Shown piece after piece: positions 28,526 through 37,927 of a stretch of DNA of 64,000 nucleotides. This stretch comes from Clostridium manihotivorum. Its GTDB lineage: Bacteria; Bacillota; Clostridia; Clostridiales; Clostridiaceae. Every line of letters begins with the position of its first letter. Position 1 is the first letter of the stretch. The notes beneath the pieces were generated by a model, which was not told the origin of the DNA, made no database searches, and worked only from the letters and a program-made list of their open reading frames with translations. The position numbers were made by a program, and so were the translations under genes. The DNA is taken from contig NZ_CP025746.1 of the NCBI RefSeq assembly GCF_004015185.1, positions 2,435,776-2,499,775 of the forward strand, written 5' to 3'.

Positions 28526-28610
28526 CTTATTAAGTTGAAGCATTTTAAGGGGATTTTAAAAGAAGTAGCCTTAAGTAACATGGCTTAAAGTAACAAGAAA
28601 ATTGATTATA

Positions 28611-28691
28611 TGAAAGTAATTATAAAAGTAATTATAAAAAAGTAATTATAAAAAAGTAATTGTAGGAAAAATAATTGTAAGAAAGTAATCA
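28611..28691. repeat. Short tandem repeats (about 14 bp)
   Basis: Five or six imperfect units of AAAGTAATTATAAA type lie between the diguanylate cyclase and the transposase gene. No coding potential. Confidence 0.65.
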
Positions 28692-28734
28692 TTAGAATAT
28701 TAAATTATATAAGTAGTGATTATAAGAAAAAAAT

Positions 28735-30473
28735 AAAGCTCTCTTATCCACTGTAATTGGAAACAGCATTAAGGAGTAAATATATTTCGAGTTAAAAAAA
28801 TCCAAAAATGTAATAAAATATGGTATAATATAATAAGGGAAAGTGCCTAATTTACTACGTTTGCGGGGATGAAATATGGATAAAATGACAAGAAAACAAA
28901 AGAGAAAAAAAGAGAATGAAATAAATTATTTCGGAGAATTTTCGAAAATTAAAAACCACTTTTTTAAAGATCTAAATAAAAAATTAGCAATTGTAAAAGA
29001 CAAAAGAAATCAGAATTATGTTACTTATACACCAGAAATAATACTATTTACGGTAATAATGAAAAATGTTTCAGGCATAGTAAGCATGAACAAAATGACA
29101 AAAGATTTTAATAATGACGCCGTAATAGAAAATATTGCGACGTCATTAGGATATGATTCTTTAGAAGAAATACCACATTATGATACAATTAATAACTTTC
29201 TAAAAGAGTTAGAAGTAAGTGAATTAGAAAAAATTAGAGACTACATGATAAGAGAACTTTTCAGAAAAAGATCATTAGAGAAATATAGATTGATGGATAA
29301 ATACTGGTGTATTGCCATTGATGGTTCACAACTATATTCTTTTAACGAAAGGCATTGTGATCACTGTTTAAAAAAAGAATATAAAAATAAAGAAACTGGA
29401 GAAGTAGAAAAAACTGTATACTATCATACGGTTTTAGAAGCAAAGTTAGTCTTAGGAGATATGGTATTTAGTATATTAACTGAATTTGTTGAAAATGAGG
29501 ACGAGAGCGTCAGCAAACAGGATTGTGAAATAAATGCAGCTAAAAGGCTAATGAAAAAATTAAAATACAAGTTTAGAAAGCTAAATATCTGTCTTCTAGG
29601 GGATAGTCTTTATGCTTGTGAACCGATTTATGAATTATGTGATGAGTATAATTGGGAATTTATCTTTAGATTTAAAGAAGGAAGAGCCAAAACTCTCTGG
29701 GAAGAAATTCAGGTTATAAAAAGCTTTGAAAACAACGAAATTACTTCTACATTGGCTTTTGAAAAACAAGAGTTTAGTTGGGATGCAACTTATATTAATG
29801 AAGTCTCATATAAACATAGATTTATTAATACCGTAGATTTTACTGAGACAATTTTTAAGAAATCTAAAGATAAAGACAGCCGTGAAAAAACGACCAAAAA
29901 CTTTGTTTTTGTTACGAATATACAGATTACCAAAAGAAATGCGTTCAAAATTGTATCTGCTGGTAGAAGTAGGTGGAAAATTGAAAATGAAGGCTTTAAT
30001 AACCAGAAGAATATAAGATATGACATAGAGCATGCTTGTTGTTTAAATTATCAAGCTATGAAAAACCACTATTTATTAATACAGATATCAGACATATTAA
30101 GACAACTGTTAGAAAAAGGTAGCGTAGCAATAAGAGAATTAAAAGTTGGTATAAAAGAAATATCTTCAAGAATATTAGAATCTTTTCGACGAGAACCTCT
30201 AATATCTGAAGATATATCACGATTAAATCAACATATAAAAATACGAGACCTATAACAATATAATTTTAACAAAGGTGATGATAAAAAGAAAGACTATGGA
30301 ACAAAAAAATAGAAAAAATTTTATTGGTTGCAAAGCAACCTAAGATATTATTTTTAAAATTATCGGAATAAAGATATTTTCTTAATTTTCTGAAAAAGAA
30401 AAAATCAATTTAAGAAGATTTTCTAAACATAAATTAATTTAATCGTTGATACTGAATTGGAAATGAGAGCTTT
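28735..30473. mobile_element. Possible boundaries of the DDE transposase element
   Basis: AAAGCTCTCTTATCCA at 28735-28750 and the inverted TGGAAATGAGAGCTTT at 30458-30473 match at 14 of 16 positions and bracket the transposase gene. A size of 1.7 kb fits an IS4-like element. I see no target duplication, so the ends are provisional. Confidence 0.35.
28876..30255 (+). CDS. IS4-like DDE transposase
   Basis: 459 residues, intact. Candidate catalytic residues are Asp in WCIAIDGSQLYSF (about 158), Asp in NICLLGDSLYACEPI (about 244) and Glu in SRWKIENEGFNNQKN (about 375), the last resembling the YREK-type signature of IS4 relatives. A zinc-like pattern C-x2-C (HCDHC) follows the first Asp. GGGGATGAAAT precedes ATG 28876. 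Family assignment beyond IS4-like or ISNCY is uncertain. Unlike the other transposases in the window, it has no frameshift, so this element may be the youngest or only active one. Confidence 0.75.
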   Translation: MDKMTRKQKRKKENEINYFGEFSKIKNHFFKDLNKKLAIVKDKRNQNYVTYTPEIILFTVIMKNVSGIVSMNKMTKDFNNDAVIENIATSLGYDSLEEIPHYDTINNFLKELEVSELEKIRDYMIRELFRKRSLEKYRLMDKYWCIAIDGSQLYSFNERHCDHCLKKEYKNKETGEVEKTVYYHTVLEAKLVLGDMVFSILTEFVENEDESVSKQDCEINAAKRLMKKLKYKFRKLNICLLGDSLYACEPIYELCDEYNWEFIFRFKEGRAKTLWEEIQVIKSFENNEITSTLAFEKQEFSWDATYINEVSYKHRFINTVDFTETIFKKSKDKDSREKTTKNFVFVTNIQITKRNAFKIVSAGRSRWKIENEGFNNQKNIRYDIEHACCLNYQAMKNHYLLIQISDILRQLLEKGSVAIRELKVGIKEISSRILESFRREPLISEDISRLNQHIKIRDL

Positions 30474-30694
30474 TAATACTTGATATTTTCTTGTGTTGCT
30501 ATTAGTATTTTATTGTTTTCTACTTTATTATTTTCTATGTTCAACACTATACCTTAGAAGAGTACTATTATAATATTATATAATTAGTTTATAAGCCTGA
30601 CCAATTCAAGCCCGTTTGTCCTTTGTAAATGAATAGCTTATTTCATTGTTAGCTTGTTGAATTGGTAAGCTGTTGGTTTGACAGTTTAACATTT
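30256..30694. other. Intergenic region downstream of the transposase
   Basis: 439 AT-rich bases. A small hairpin GGTTGCAAAGCAACC lies at about 30325-30340. The proposed right end of the transposase element is at 30473. No gene seen. Confidence 0.45.
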
Positions 30695-32242
30695 CTAGAT
30701 AGCAACCTTAGTAGTTACTTTATTTCTACCGTTTTTCTTTGATTGGTACAGGGCATCATCAGCAAGCTTCATTATTTCATCAAAATTACTTAGTTTAGGA
30801 TCAAATCTTGAAATTCCAATGCTTAAGGTAAAGGATATTGATTTGTCCTGGTAAACTACTGGTCTTTTAGAAATCATATTGCGGAACACTTCTGACAGAT
30901 TTTCACCATCTTCTAACTCTGTATCTGGAAGAATAACTATGAATTCTTCTCCACCTAGACGGGCTAATATATCTGTTTTTCTAAAATAGTCTTTCATTTG
31001 GGTTCCTAAATGCTTTAATACAGCATCTCCTGCACCATGTCCATAGGTATCATTTATTATTTTAAAATGATCTATATCTATCATAAGCAGTGAAAAAGTG
31101 GTATTGTAAAGCTTTGCTCTTTCCATTGTAAGCTTGGCTAATTCCTCAAATCGGCTTCTGTTGTACAAATCCGTTAAAGAATCGGTGGTAGCTAATATAC
31201 TAAGGGCTTCTTGAGCATTTTTTCTTTCAGTTATATTAACCAAATTTATAAGTCTTCCAACTGTACATCCGAAATCATCAGTTATTTTTAGAATTTTTAT
31301 CTCAAAATATACCTCGCTGCTTCCGCAGATAGATTTTATGTCCTGATTACAATCGCTTTTCAAAGCTTCAATAAAGTCTGGATGTCTATATAGTACATAT
31401 TCTATAGTTTTCCCATTTACTTGACCTTTCAATTCGCTGAAAATACTCTCTGCTGTAGTGTTGTGATCCATGATTCTGTTAGTGTTGTCTAGTAAAATCA
31501 TAGCTTCAGTGCTTTTTTCGAACAAAACCTCTCTAGCCAAGGTCTTTAGCCTAAGAAAATCATACTTAAAAAGTGCTACAAGAATTAAGGATAGGGAAAA
31601 AGGCAATAATAGTGCTATATAGTTAAGGCCTAATTGCATAGGATTAACTAGTATCAATACCAAACCTATAAATGGTAGTAATGAAGCTAAAATCATAACT
31701 TTATAAGTGGATTTTTCAAAAGCAGTAACTTTTTTATAATTTTTCATATATACGTATATTGATACCAGGAGATAAAGCACCATACAAGAATTAAAAACTA
31801 AATACCAAGGTCCCTTTTCTAAATATAAAAAGTTCAAGCCCCACAGTTCTTTTAAGGTCATTGATTTGTAAAAATAGTGATGTATTGAATTGGTAAACCT
31901 TATGAAGAAAGTTAAAATGGGAATAATAAATATTAACCATGCAACACTTATTTTAAAGGTTCTAATCGTTTTGGTATGGATTAGAGATAATAAAAGCCAG
32001 CAACCTGGGTAAAATGGCAGTGCAGTATATTCAATAAGGTTGTAAAATATCATCTGAGGCAATAAGTTACTATTAAGCTCAAGTAAATAACCAAACAGAC
32101 ATATACTTACTAGCAGACACAAGGCTGAAAAAGTTCTTATTAAACAGTTGGTTCCCTTTGAAAATGCATATGTAGCAAAAAGTCCTGCAAGCAGTGCTGC
32201 GAAAAAGAAGTATATACTTAGTAATATAAGTTGAAACGGCAT
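30695..32242 (-). CDS. Membrane diguanylate cyclase with 7TM_HK-type, PAS and GGDEF domains
   Basis: 515 residues. The N-terminal 215 residues form seven membrane helices like the 7TM region found before histidine kinases (FNSCMVLYLLVSIYVYMKNY and the PFYPGCWLL segment). A PAS domain follows (about 225-335, MILLDNTNRIMDHNTTAES). The GGDEF domain starts near residue 350 (TTDSLTDLYNRSRF), with signature GGEEF at about 430-434. The inhibitory site RKTD is present, unlike in the two other cyclases here, so product inhibition is expected. AAAGAGGGT is eight bases before ATG 32242; ATG 32248 is only two bases away from it. Confidence 0.85.
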   Translation of the reverse strand: MPFQLILLSIYFFFAALLAGLFATYAFSKGTNCLIRTFSALCLLVSICLFGYLLELNSNLLPQMIFYNLIEYTALPFYPGCWLLLSLIHTKTIRTFKISVAWLIFIIPILTFFIRFTNSIHHYFYKSMTLKELWGLNFLYLEKGPWYLVFNSCMVLYLLVSIYVYMKNYKKVTAFEKSTYKVMILASLLPFIGLVLILVNPMQLGLNYIALLLPFSLSLILVALFKYDFLRLKTLAREVLFEKSTEAMILLDNTNRIMDHNTTAESIFSELKGQVNGKTIEYVLYRHPDFIEALKSDCNQDIKSICGSSEVYFEIKILKITDDFGCTVGRLINLVNITERKNAQEALSILATTDSLTDLYNRSRFEELAKLTMERAKLYNTTFSLLMIDIDHFKIINDTYGHGAGDAVLKHLGTQMKDYFRKTDILARLGGEEFIVILPDTELEDGENLSEVFRNMISKRPVVYQDKSISFTLSIGISRFDPKLSNFDEIMKLADDALYQSKKNGRNKVTTKVAI

Positions 32243-32515
32243 ATGCATACCCTCTTTCTAATACTATAGACTTATCTAAATTTTATCATTTTAGTACTAG
32301 CTAAAGCAATGGAAATAATGTAGAATTATATGGCTTTGGTTAATAAATAAATGAAGTGAATTAAAAAAATACCGAAAAAATAAACAAATTTTACGGTATT
32401 TCGACAAAATAATGTATTTTTTTAAAATCATAATATAATATTTGATAGATTAGCATTTTTATTAATGGTAGTTTGCCTTGTTATTTGCAGGTGGGGCCCA
32501 TGGTTAATATCTTTA

Positions 32516-33175
32516 TCACTTTATATTATTAACATCCTTTAAAATTTTCTCAAGATTGTCTACTGATTCTATTCTTTCATTGCATTTTTCACTATCTGCA
32601 CAAATGCTAAAACCTATTGACTTGTATCCGCCTTCACCGGCATTTGAGACTTTACAAATAGGTGAAACAAAGATCACTTCATTGTCCACATGAATACAGT
32701 TGCACAATGAACATATATTAGCTTTGCTGGAACCGCCGTTGGTTATTCTACAAGCCATACCTATGAGTTTTTCGTCCATATTGTAGGCTACAAATAGTTT
32801 GTTGCTAGCTTTGTCCACCCAGCCTAAATACACCTTCTTTGAAGCTTCTTGATTTAATTCTGGTAACTTAAGCTTCTTTTCTTTCTTAAATAACTTGCTT
32901 ACCTGCGCACTTGTGATTGTAGCCATTCCATAGACATAGTTATCTAAATCAGCTAAATAGCTATCTATTTGAGAGGCTTCCTTTAGTTTGCTTATATTTA
33001 GAATTTCTCTTTCTTCCTCAGATAAATTAGTAAATAGATTTAATATTTTATCCTGTGTATAAGCCTTTGAAGCTTCAACAACATTGATATCTACACAAGA
33101 CTTGTAATTATTGGCCAAGTCGTTTAAGCATCTTTTTATATAATTAAATTGATTTTTCTTTATAAAAGTTTTCAT
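32516..33175 (-). CDS. FusB/FusC-type EF-G-binding protein
   Basis: 219 residues. The opening (KTFIKKNQFNYIKRCLNDL) and the layout match FusB of Staphylococcus: an N-terminal helical domain (to about 90) and a C-terminal zinc-binding domain (LGWVDKASNKLFVAYNMDE, then CSLCNC, a His/Cys-containing loop and ICADSEKCN, giving four cysteine-type ligands). FusB proteins bind elongation factor G and release it from fusidic-acid-stalled ribosomes; Bacillota homologues are also chromosomal without known drug exposure. Resistance is therefore inference. It is transcribed alone, with a family A repeat immediately upstream of its promoter region. Confidence 0.85.
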   Translation of the reverse strand: MKTFIKKNQFNYIKRCLNDLANNYKSCVDINVVEASKAYTQDKILNLFTNLSEEEREILNISKLKEASQIDSYLADLDNYVYGMATITSAQVSKLFKKEKKLKLPELNQEASKKVYLGWVDKASNKLFVAYNMDEKLIGMACRITNGGSSKANICSLCNCIHVDNEVIFVSPICKVSNAGEGGYKSIGFSICADSEKCNERIESVDNLEKILKDVNNIK

Positions 33176-33228
33176 GTAAGTTTTTACCTCATTTCTAAAT
33201 TTTTAATTTTCTAATAGCTCATATGTAT

Positions 33229-33377
33229 ATAGGTATCCTTTAGGAAAACTAATTTATACATGTTTTATGATCTAGGCTTTTGGAAACCAGATCATCACTG
33301 GTTCTGGTGATTAGATGATCACGGGCTCTGGTAATCATCAGGCAGGCATAACTTAATAGTTGAATTTGATCCAATAG
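33229..33377. repeat. Family A repeat with expanded double hairpin
   Basis: TATAGGTATCCTTTAGG opens and TTTGATCCAATAGCTG closes. The core is enlarged to two stems: CCAGATCATCACTGG and a TGATGATT... pair (GATGATCACGGG, TGGTAATCATCA). A 65-codon open frame on the minus strand at 33249-33446 is an artefact of it. Confidence 0.75.
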
Positions 33378-33656
33378 CTGTAGCCTCATCAATCTACAAA
33401 TAAAAAAGGCAGTTATCATTGGATTTCCACATGGCAATGATAACATGATTGAAAATGTTACTTCAATCTAATAAATGGTTCTGTATAGATTGTGAGCATA
33501 TTAGACTTAGGGGGATAATCCTATGAGTGGCTTTATGGATACTGAATATTAGAGGTACAATTAGTTATGCAATGTAAAATATCTTAAGTAATGTATTAGC
33601 CTTGGGTATAATTAAACATATGATAAATACTATACAATAAGGGGGCTAGATACTTT

Positions 33657-34541
33657 ATGAAAGAGTTTAAAGTAGAATATTATACAGATAAAGATTATGA
33701 TTTTATAGACAAGTTGCTTAAGCTTTCAAATGAAAATCATCATATGGGAATAGGGTACCCTAGATGTGAGGATATGAAAGAATTGATATCAGAGGTTGAG
33801 CTTTATGACAACAAATTAAGTGAAAGCATATGTGTAATATTAGATGAAGATGAACCTATAGGCATAGGGGGCTTTTTATATACTGAAGGGGAAAATGAAG
33901 CCTATTTTGTAGGTCCCATATTAGTTGATGAATATCTTAATAAGGAAAATGTCATGAAAGCTATAAAATTAATATTGGAAAGCAAGAAATATACTTTTGA
34001 AAAATTAACAGGGGTATGCACTGATAAGAACCAAGCCTTAAATGGAAGCTATACAGCTATGGGCTGGCAATATAAAACTACGCAAAGGGAAATGCAATAT
34101 GATATAGATAATACAATAAGAGAAGTTAAGTGGCAAGTATTAGAATTGGACAAGGACGAAGTCTCAAAAAATAATGAGATTTTTTATATTTTAGATAAGA
34201 CTTTTGATTGGGATGGAGCTAGAGATAATTTTAATGAACTGCTTAGAGATGAATATAAGGTAGGCTGTGTACTGGACAATGAGAATAATATTCTTGGCTT
34301 AGTTGTTTGGGCTTACTTAGATAATGTAGACTTTTCAAGACTAGAGTACCTTGTTGTTAATGAAAATCATAGGAAAAAGGGCATAGGAGAAGCTATGATA
34401 AATCATGTTATCAATGACTCAAGTAAACATAATATGAAAAGCATATATTTAAGTACTGGAATAAGCAATGAGGCTTTTAAGATTTATACTAAGACAGGTT
34501 TTTATGATACAGTGGTGTCAAATATATATGTAAGAAAGTAG
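33657..34541 (+). CDS. Tandem GNAT-domain acetyltransferase
   Basis: 294 residues with two GNAT folds. The first half (about 1-150) is degenerate, with EAYFVGPILVDEYLN where the acetyl-CoA loop should be. The second half has a clear loop, NENHRKKGIGEAMINHVIN (about 240-258), and a closing YTKTGFYDTVVSNIYVRK. Such duplications usually keep one active site. GGGGG precedes ATG 33657. The substrate is not predictable. It ends before a strong hairpin terminator. Confidence 0.8.
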   Translation: MKEFKVEYYTDKDYDFIDKLLKLSNENHHMGIGYPRCEDMKELISEVELYDNKLSESICVILDEDEPIGIGGFLYTEGENEAYFVGPILVDEYLNKENVMKAIKLILESKKYTFEKLTGVCTDKNQALNGSYTAMGWQYKTTQREMQYDIDNTIREVKWQVLELDKDEVSKNNEIFYILDKTFDWDGARDNFNELLRDEYKVGCVLDNENNILGLVVWAYLDNVDFSRLEYLVVNENHRKKGIGEAMINHVINDSSKHNMKSIYLSTGISNEAFKIYTKTGFYDTVVSNIYVRK

Positions 34542-34807
34542 TACTTTAACTTTAACTTTAGCTTCAGTTAAATATGTGGTAAAGATATAACACCCATTGA
34601 ATGATTGGAAAGATGATGTAGTATTAGGCCTTAGAAATGTGAATTTACGTAGTGATTTGAAACATAGTTTATTTTATTAATAGAGAATGAAAAAGGTAAT
34701 ATGGCAGCTATTAAGATAAAATTCTGACAAATTAATTATTATTAATAAAGAATTGTTTGTATAATTGTTTGGAGTGAAATCAAGAGATTGGTTTGATGCT
34801 TTATTTT

Positions 34808-34860
34808 TGCGCAAAAAGATTACTGGAGAAGGATGCTTCAGCAATTTTTTGCGCATTTTT
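34808..34860. terminator. Intrinsic terminator
   Basis: TGCGCAAAAA and TTTTTTGCGCA form the base; ATT-CTG and CAG-AAT continue the stem to the GAGAAGG loop, and a T-run follows. It lies about 270 bases after the GNAT gene, so it may end a longer transcript. Confidence 0.75.
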
Positions 34861-34935
34861 TATGTGGAGGAAGATACTATAGTTTGGGTGTTATGGATAA
34901 CATTTTTAAGAGAGCAGGGGTGTGGGATACAGTTT

Positions 34936-34975
34936 TAACTCTATATGCGAATGTATTTAAAAAATGTGGGCGAAG
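34936..34975 (+). repeat. Single family B core
   Basis: ACTCTATATGCG then AATGTATTTAAAAAATGTGG. No facing partner is seen within 150 bases; the next forward core is at 35119. Confidence 0.7.
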
Positions 34976-35118
34976 TAATATTAGGATAAATTTAGTATAA
35001 GTAAGACTTGAGCCAGCAATTAAAATTATGAATAATTATTTATACAAAAATTTCCTATAACAAAAATTAAATCACAACTAACTTTGAAGAAGATATAGGG
35101 AGATTTATTTTTCAAAAT

Positions 35119-36752
35119 GCCTATATGAATGTACTAAAAAAATGTTGTTAGCATTTATTTATTGAAGAAATGGATTAAAAACTTAGCCAGTTGTCAAGAA
35201 TTTCAATAGTGTATATAGAAATGTTTAATATGAAAATTTTATATGCATTCTAATAATTCTTATTAACTTGTATTGGAGAGTGTTTCCATGGTGAAGTCAA
35301 AAAGCAAATCCAGTGATGATAAATTCAATACTGAATACACTTCAAAAGAAGAGTATTACAAAAATAGAAAAGTTGAATGTTGTCCACAATGTGGTAGCAA
35401 GACTTTTAATAAACATGGGTTTTACAATCATATTCAAAGATATAAGTGCAGTGAATGCGATAAAACTTTCTCAAATTCTACTAGTTCATTATGGAGTTAT
35501 TCAAAGAAAGATATTAAGGCATGGACTAGATTTCTTAAATTTACATTAGAAAAGAAATCTCTGAGACTTTCTGCTAAAGAATTGAAAATAAGCTTAACTA
35601 CTGCTTTTTATTGGCGTCATAAGATCCTTAATAGCTTGACTTTACAAGTAAAAAAGGAAGTCCTAGGGGGAGTCGTCCATGCAGGAAGAGTGCATTGTAA
35701 AGAAAGCTTTAAAGGTTGCAGAGACATAAAGAGTAAAGAAATAAAGGAAAGTAAATGGAATATGTGGGATTTGAGAAACCCAAGGAAAAGCATTTGGGTT
35801 TTTAGCGCTATTTCAGATAACGGCTGCATGTTTGCAACTTCAGTTAAACCTCATATAAAGATGAAGTTCTTTAAAGAAAAGATATTCTCAAGAGTTGACA
35901 AAAAATCCTATATTGTGCCGTATAATCAGGATGGGTACTCAGCTACAATTGCTAAAGAGTACAACGGGAAGAGATTTATGGAAGTTGAAAAAGATCCTAG
36001 GATGATATATTTAAGGAGAAATATTAGAGAGTTTATAGCGGTTTTCAGAGGAGTTGCCACAAAATACTTACAAAGATATCTTGAACTTTATGTGTTGGTA
36101 AATACCAACGGTGGGCAAAGTTACTTGAAATTAATGAATGAAAATTTTCTAAAAGAGAATAACTTTATAAGAACTTATATTATAAGGGATTCACAAGGAT
36201 ATCTCAGTGAGGCTTAAATATTGGATTAGGTATTCTAGAATAGAAATAGATATAAGTTTTATTACTAAGCGGTATAGATATACAATAATAGCAACATTAT
36301 TTTAGTACATTAATATAGATAATAAAATGTGGTAGCTAGATACTTGAAAAAATAGAGTGAAGGATTAAAAGAACAGTGTCCATAGTAATAGCAGAAGGTA
36401 GAAAATAGAAAAACTCTAAAATAGAAATGCATCAAAATTACGAAGCAAATATATTAGCCATTAACATTGAGCAGCCTCATATCTGGGTTTTATAGCCTTG
36501 CATATATACCCACATTGAATAAGGCTATAGCAAAGACAGGCTATCATATATGCCTCTCAATGTAAATGGTGGAGTTAGTTTAATATATCATTGTAGAATA
36601 ATTGAGCATTTTATAAATAAGATATTCATGCTGAAATAATCATGATCCTTTAAACTATAATCCATATTTAATAGGTTAGAAAAAATATTTAGTGAAAATA
36701 AGAGCAAGAATAAAAGTATTAGCAACATTTTTTAAATACATAAGCATAGGCT
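35119..36752. mobile_element. Candidate IS1595-like element bounded by inverted family B ends
   Basis: GCCTATATGAATGTACTAAA with ATGTTGTTAGCA at 35119-35153 faces the inverted sequence ATTAGCAACATTTTTTAAAT with CATAAGCATAGGC at 36717-36752. Both are family B ends and enclose the IS1595-like gene. TTTTTCAAAA/TTTTTGAAG just outside also match in inverted orientation, so the ends may be slightly longer. IS1595 elements usually make 8-bp duplications; I could not see one. Confidence 0.5.
35288..36217 (+). CDS. IS1595-like transposase homologue, apparently catalytically dead
   Basis: 309 residues, open throughout. Residues 24-57 form a zinc ribbon (CPQCG, then YKCSECDKTF, C-x2-C spaced by 16), followed by a helix-turn-helix region (LSAKELKISLTTAFYWRHKI) as in IS1595 transposases. 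The C-terminal half still aligns by FKG, SIWVFSAISDNG and FRGVATKYLQRYL. The catalytic positions do not fit: where the family has V-x-x-DE it has VVHAGRVHC, the TDG-type Asp region reads VPYNQDG, and the HVN motif is replaced by IYLRRNIREF. The alignment is from memory of the family. DNA binding without cleavage is the likely state. GGAG ten bases upstream supports ATG 35288. Confidence 0.65.
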   Translation: MVKSKSKSSDDKFNTEYTSKEEYYKNRKVECCPQCGSKTFNKHGFYNHIQRYKCSECDKTFSNSTSSLWSYSKKDIKAWTRFLKFTLEKKSLRLSAKELKISLTTAFYWRHKILNSLTLQVKKEVLGGVVHAGRVHCKESFKGCRDIKSKEIKESKWNMWDLRNPRKSIWVFSAISDNGCMFATSVKPHIKMKFFKEKIFSRVDKKSYIVPYNQDGYSATIAKEYNGKRFMEVEKDPRMIYLRRNIREFIAVFRGVATKYLQRYLELYVLVNTNGGQSYLKLMNENFLKENNFIRTYIIRDSQGYLSEA

Positions 36753-37106
36753 TCAAAAACAAAGCTATAAGTAGACCATTAACTTGTACAAGCAACTGAA
36801 AATTAACAGAGCTATAGAAAATAAACATAACTTTACTTTGACAGTTAAAGGTAGCATAATTACTTAAAAATCAATAGTTAAGGAATGTGTAATTTATATT
36901 TTTCACCCCCTTTTTATTCCAATTATGATTTGTACATATTATACTATAATTAGGCTTGCTTACAAGTTGAGATTTTGGGAAAACTTAAAAAGCTACTTTC
37001 AAGGAAAGCTTTATTTCATGATTATTGAGCCATTAATTAAAGGATGAAGATACAGTATTTCAATTTAAAATATATAGATAAAAATAATTAATAAGGGGGT
37101 GAATTG
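36218..37106. other. Intergenic region, inverted family B end only
   Basis: 889 bases. Besides the B end at 36717-36752, a loose inverted repeat (CATTGAGCAGCCTCATAT and ATATGCCTCTCAATG) spans about 36466-36565. No open frame of significance. AAGGGGGTGAATTG at the right edge is the ribosome site of the next gene. Confidence 0.5.
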
Positions 37107-37553
37107 ATGAATTTTTATAAAGCGTTAAAAGCTCATGTAATTATATGTGTAGTAGCATATTTGTCCTATGCTATCACTTGTAGATTTGCTGATAAAAAAA
37201 TATCAATGCTGAATATTGCCTTAATATTTATAATGTATTTGTTAAGTGGGTCCTTTATGGATAGCAAGGGGGCAGTATTGGATAATCTTAAATCTGTGGC
37301 TATAATCTTCGGCATAGGGACAGTGATTTGGATAATAAGTGTTGCTGCAATAGGTTTTGGTTCTATATCGTCAAATTCTAATTGGATAATATATGGCGTT
37401 TATACTGCCTATTTCTTACCTTTAATTAATATTTTTAATATAAAAAGTCCTTTTGTATACTTCATTGCAGCATTACTTCCCACATTGCTGATGTGGCTTG
37501 GTATAGAATTAAAAGGTGTTATAAGTGGAAAAGATAAGGCTAAGCAATCGTAA
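37107..37553 (+). CDS. Four-helix membrane protein, unknown function (possibly DUF3021-like)
   Basis: 148 residues, mostly four hydrophobic helices (HVIICVVAYLSYAIT, LIFIMYLLSGSF, VAIIFGIGTVIWIISVAAI, FVYFIAALLPTLLMWLGIEL). Length and spacing recall small DUF3021-type membrane proteins, but I cannot confirm this. GGGGGTG lies five bases before ATG 37107; the in-frame ATG or TTG just upstream is too close to it. A hairpin with arms ATCCCAATAGA/TCTATTGGGAT follows at 37571-37614 but has no T-run. Confidence 0.6.
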   Translation: MNFYKALKAHVIICVVAYLSYAITCRFADKKISMLNIALIFIMYLLSGSFMDSKGAVLDNLKSVAIIFGIGTVIWIISVAAIGFGSISSNSNWIIYGVYTAYFLPLINIFNIKSPFVYFIAALLPTLLMWLGIELKGVISGKDKAKQS

Positions 37554-37876
37554 ATTTCATATTAAGATTTATCCCAATAGAGATCGAAAAGATTATAGAG
37601 ATATCTATTGGGATATTAATAATTAAATTAGCATATCTATTCAGAGAAACAGATTTTCATTTCTATATATTAAGAAAACTAACTATTCTAATAGTCTTTA
37701 GAATTAAACTTTAGCTAATTCTCTATGATTTACTATCTGTGGGGGCTGCTCTAGCCACTTATTCTCAATCAAATAGTTTTAATTATCATATAAAATTAAA
37801 GAATTTTCAGTTGGAAAAGTAGTTAATATGTAGTGAATATGCATAATTTGATGATTGCTTTTCTAAAAAATCTAAA

Positions 37877-37910
37877 AAGAGAAGTCTGAAGTGACTTCTC
37901 TTAAAATTTG
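37877..37910 (-). terminator. Intrinsic terminator of the methyltransferase gene
   Basis: AAGAGAAGTC and GACTTCTCTT pair perfectly around a 6-base loop; on the minus strand the hairpin is followed by TTTTTAGATTTTTT. Confidence 0.8.
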
Positions 37911-37927
37911 CAATTAAATAAAAAATG

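Noticed and set aside
28876..30255. Assignment of the DDE transposase to a precise IS family
   Set aside because: The motifs fit IS4-like elements generally, but no decisive signature or target duplication is visible, so I left the family broad.
33249..33446. 65-codon minus-strand frame
   Set aside because: It is formed mostly by a family A repeat; no ribosome site or protein-like composition.
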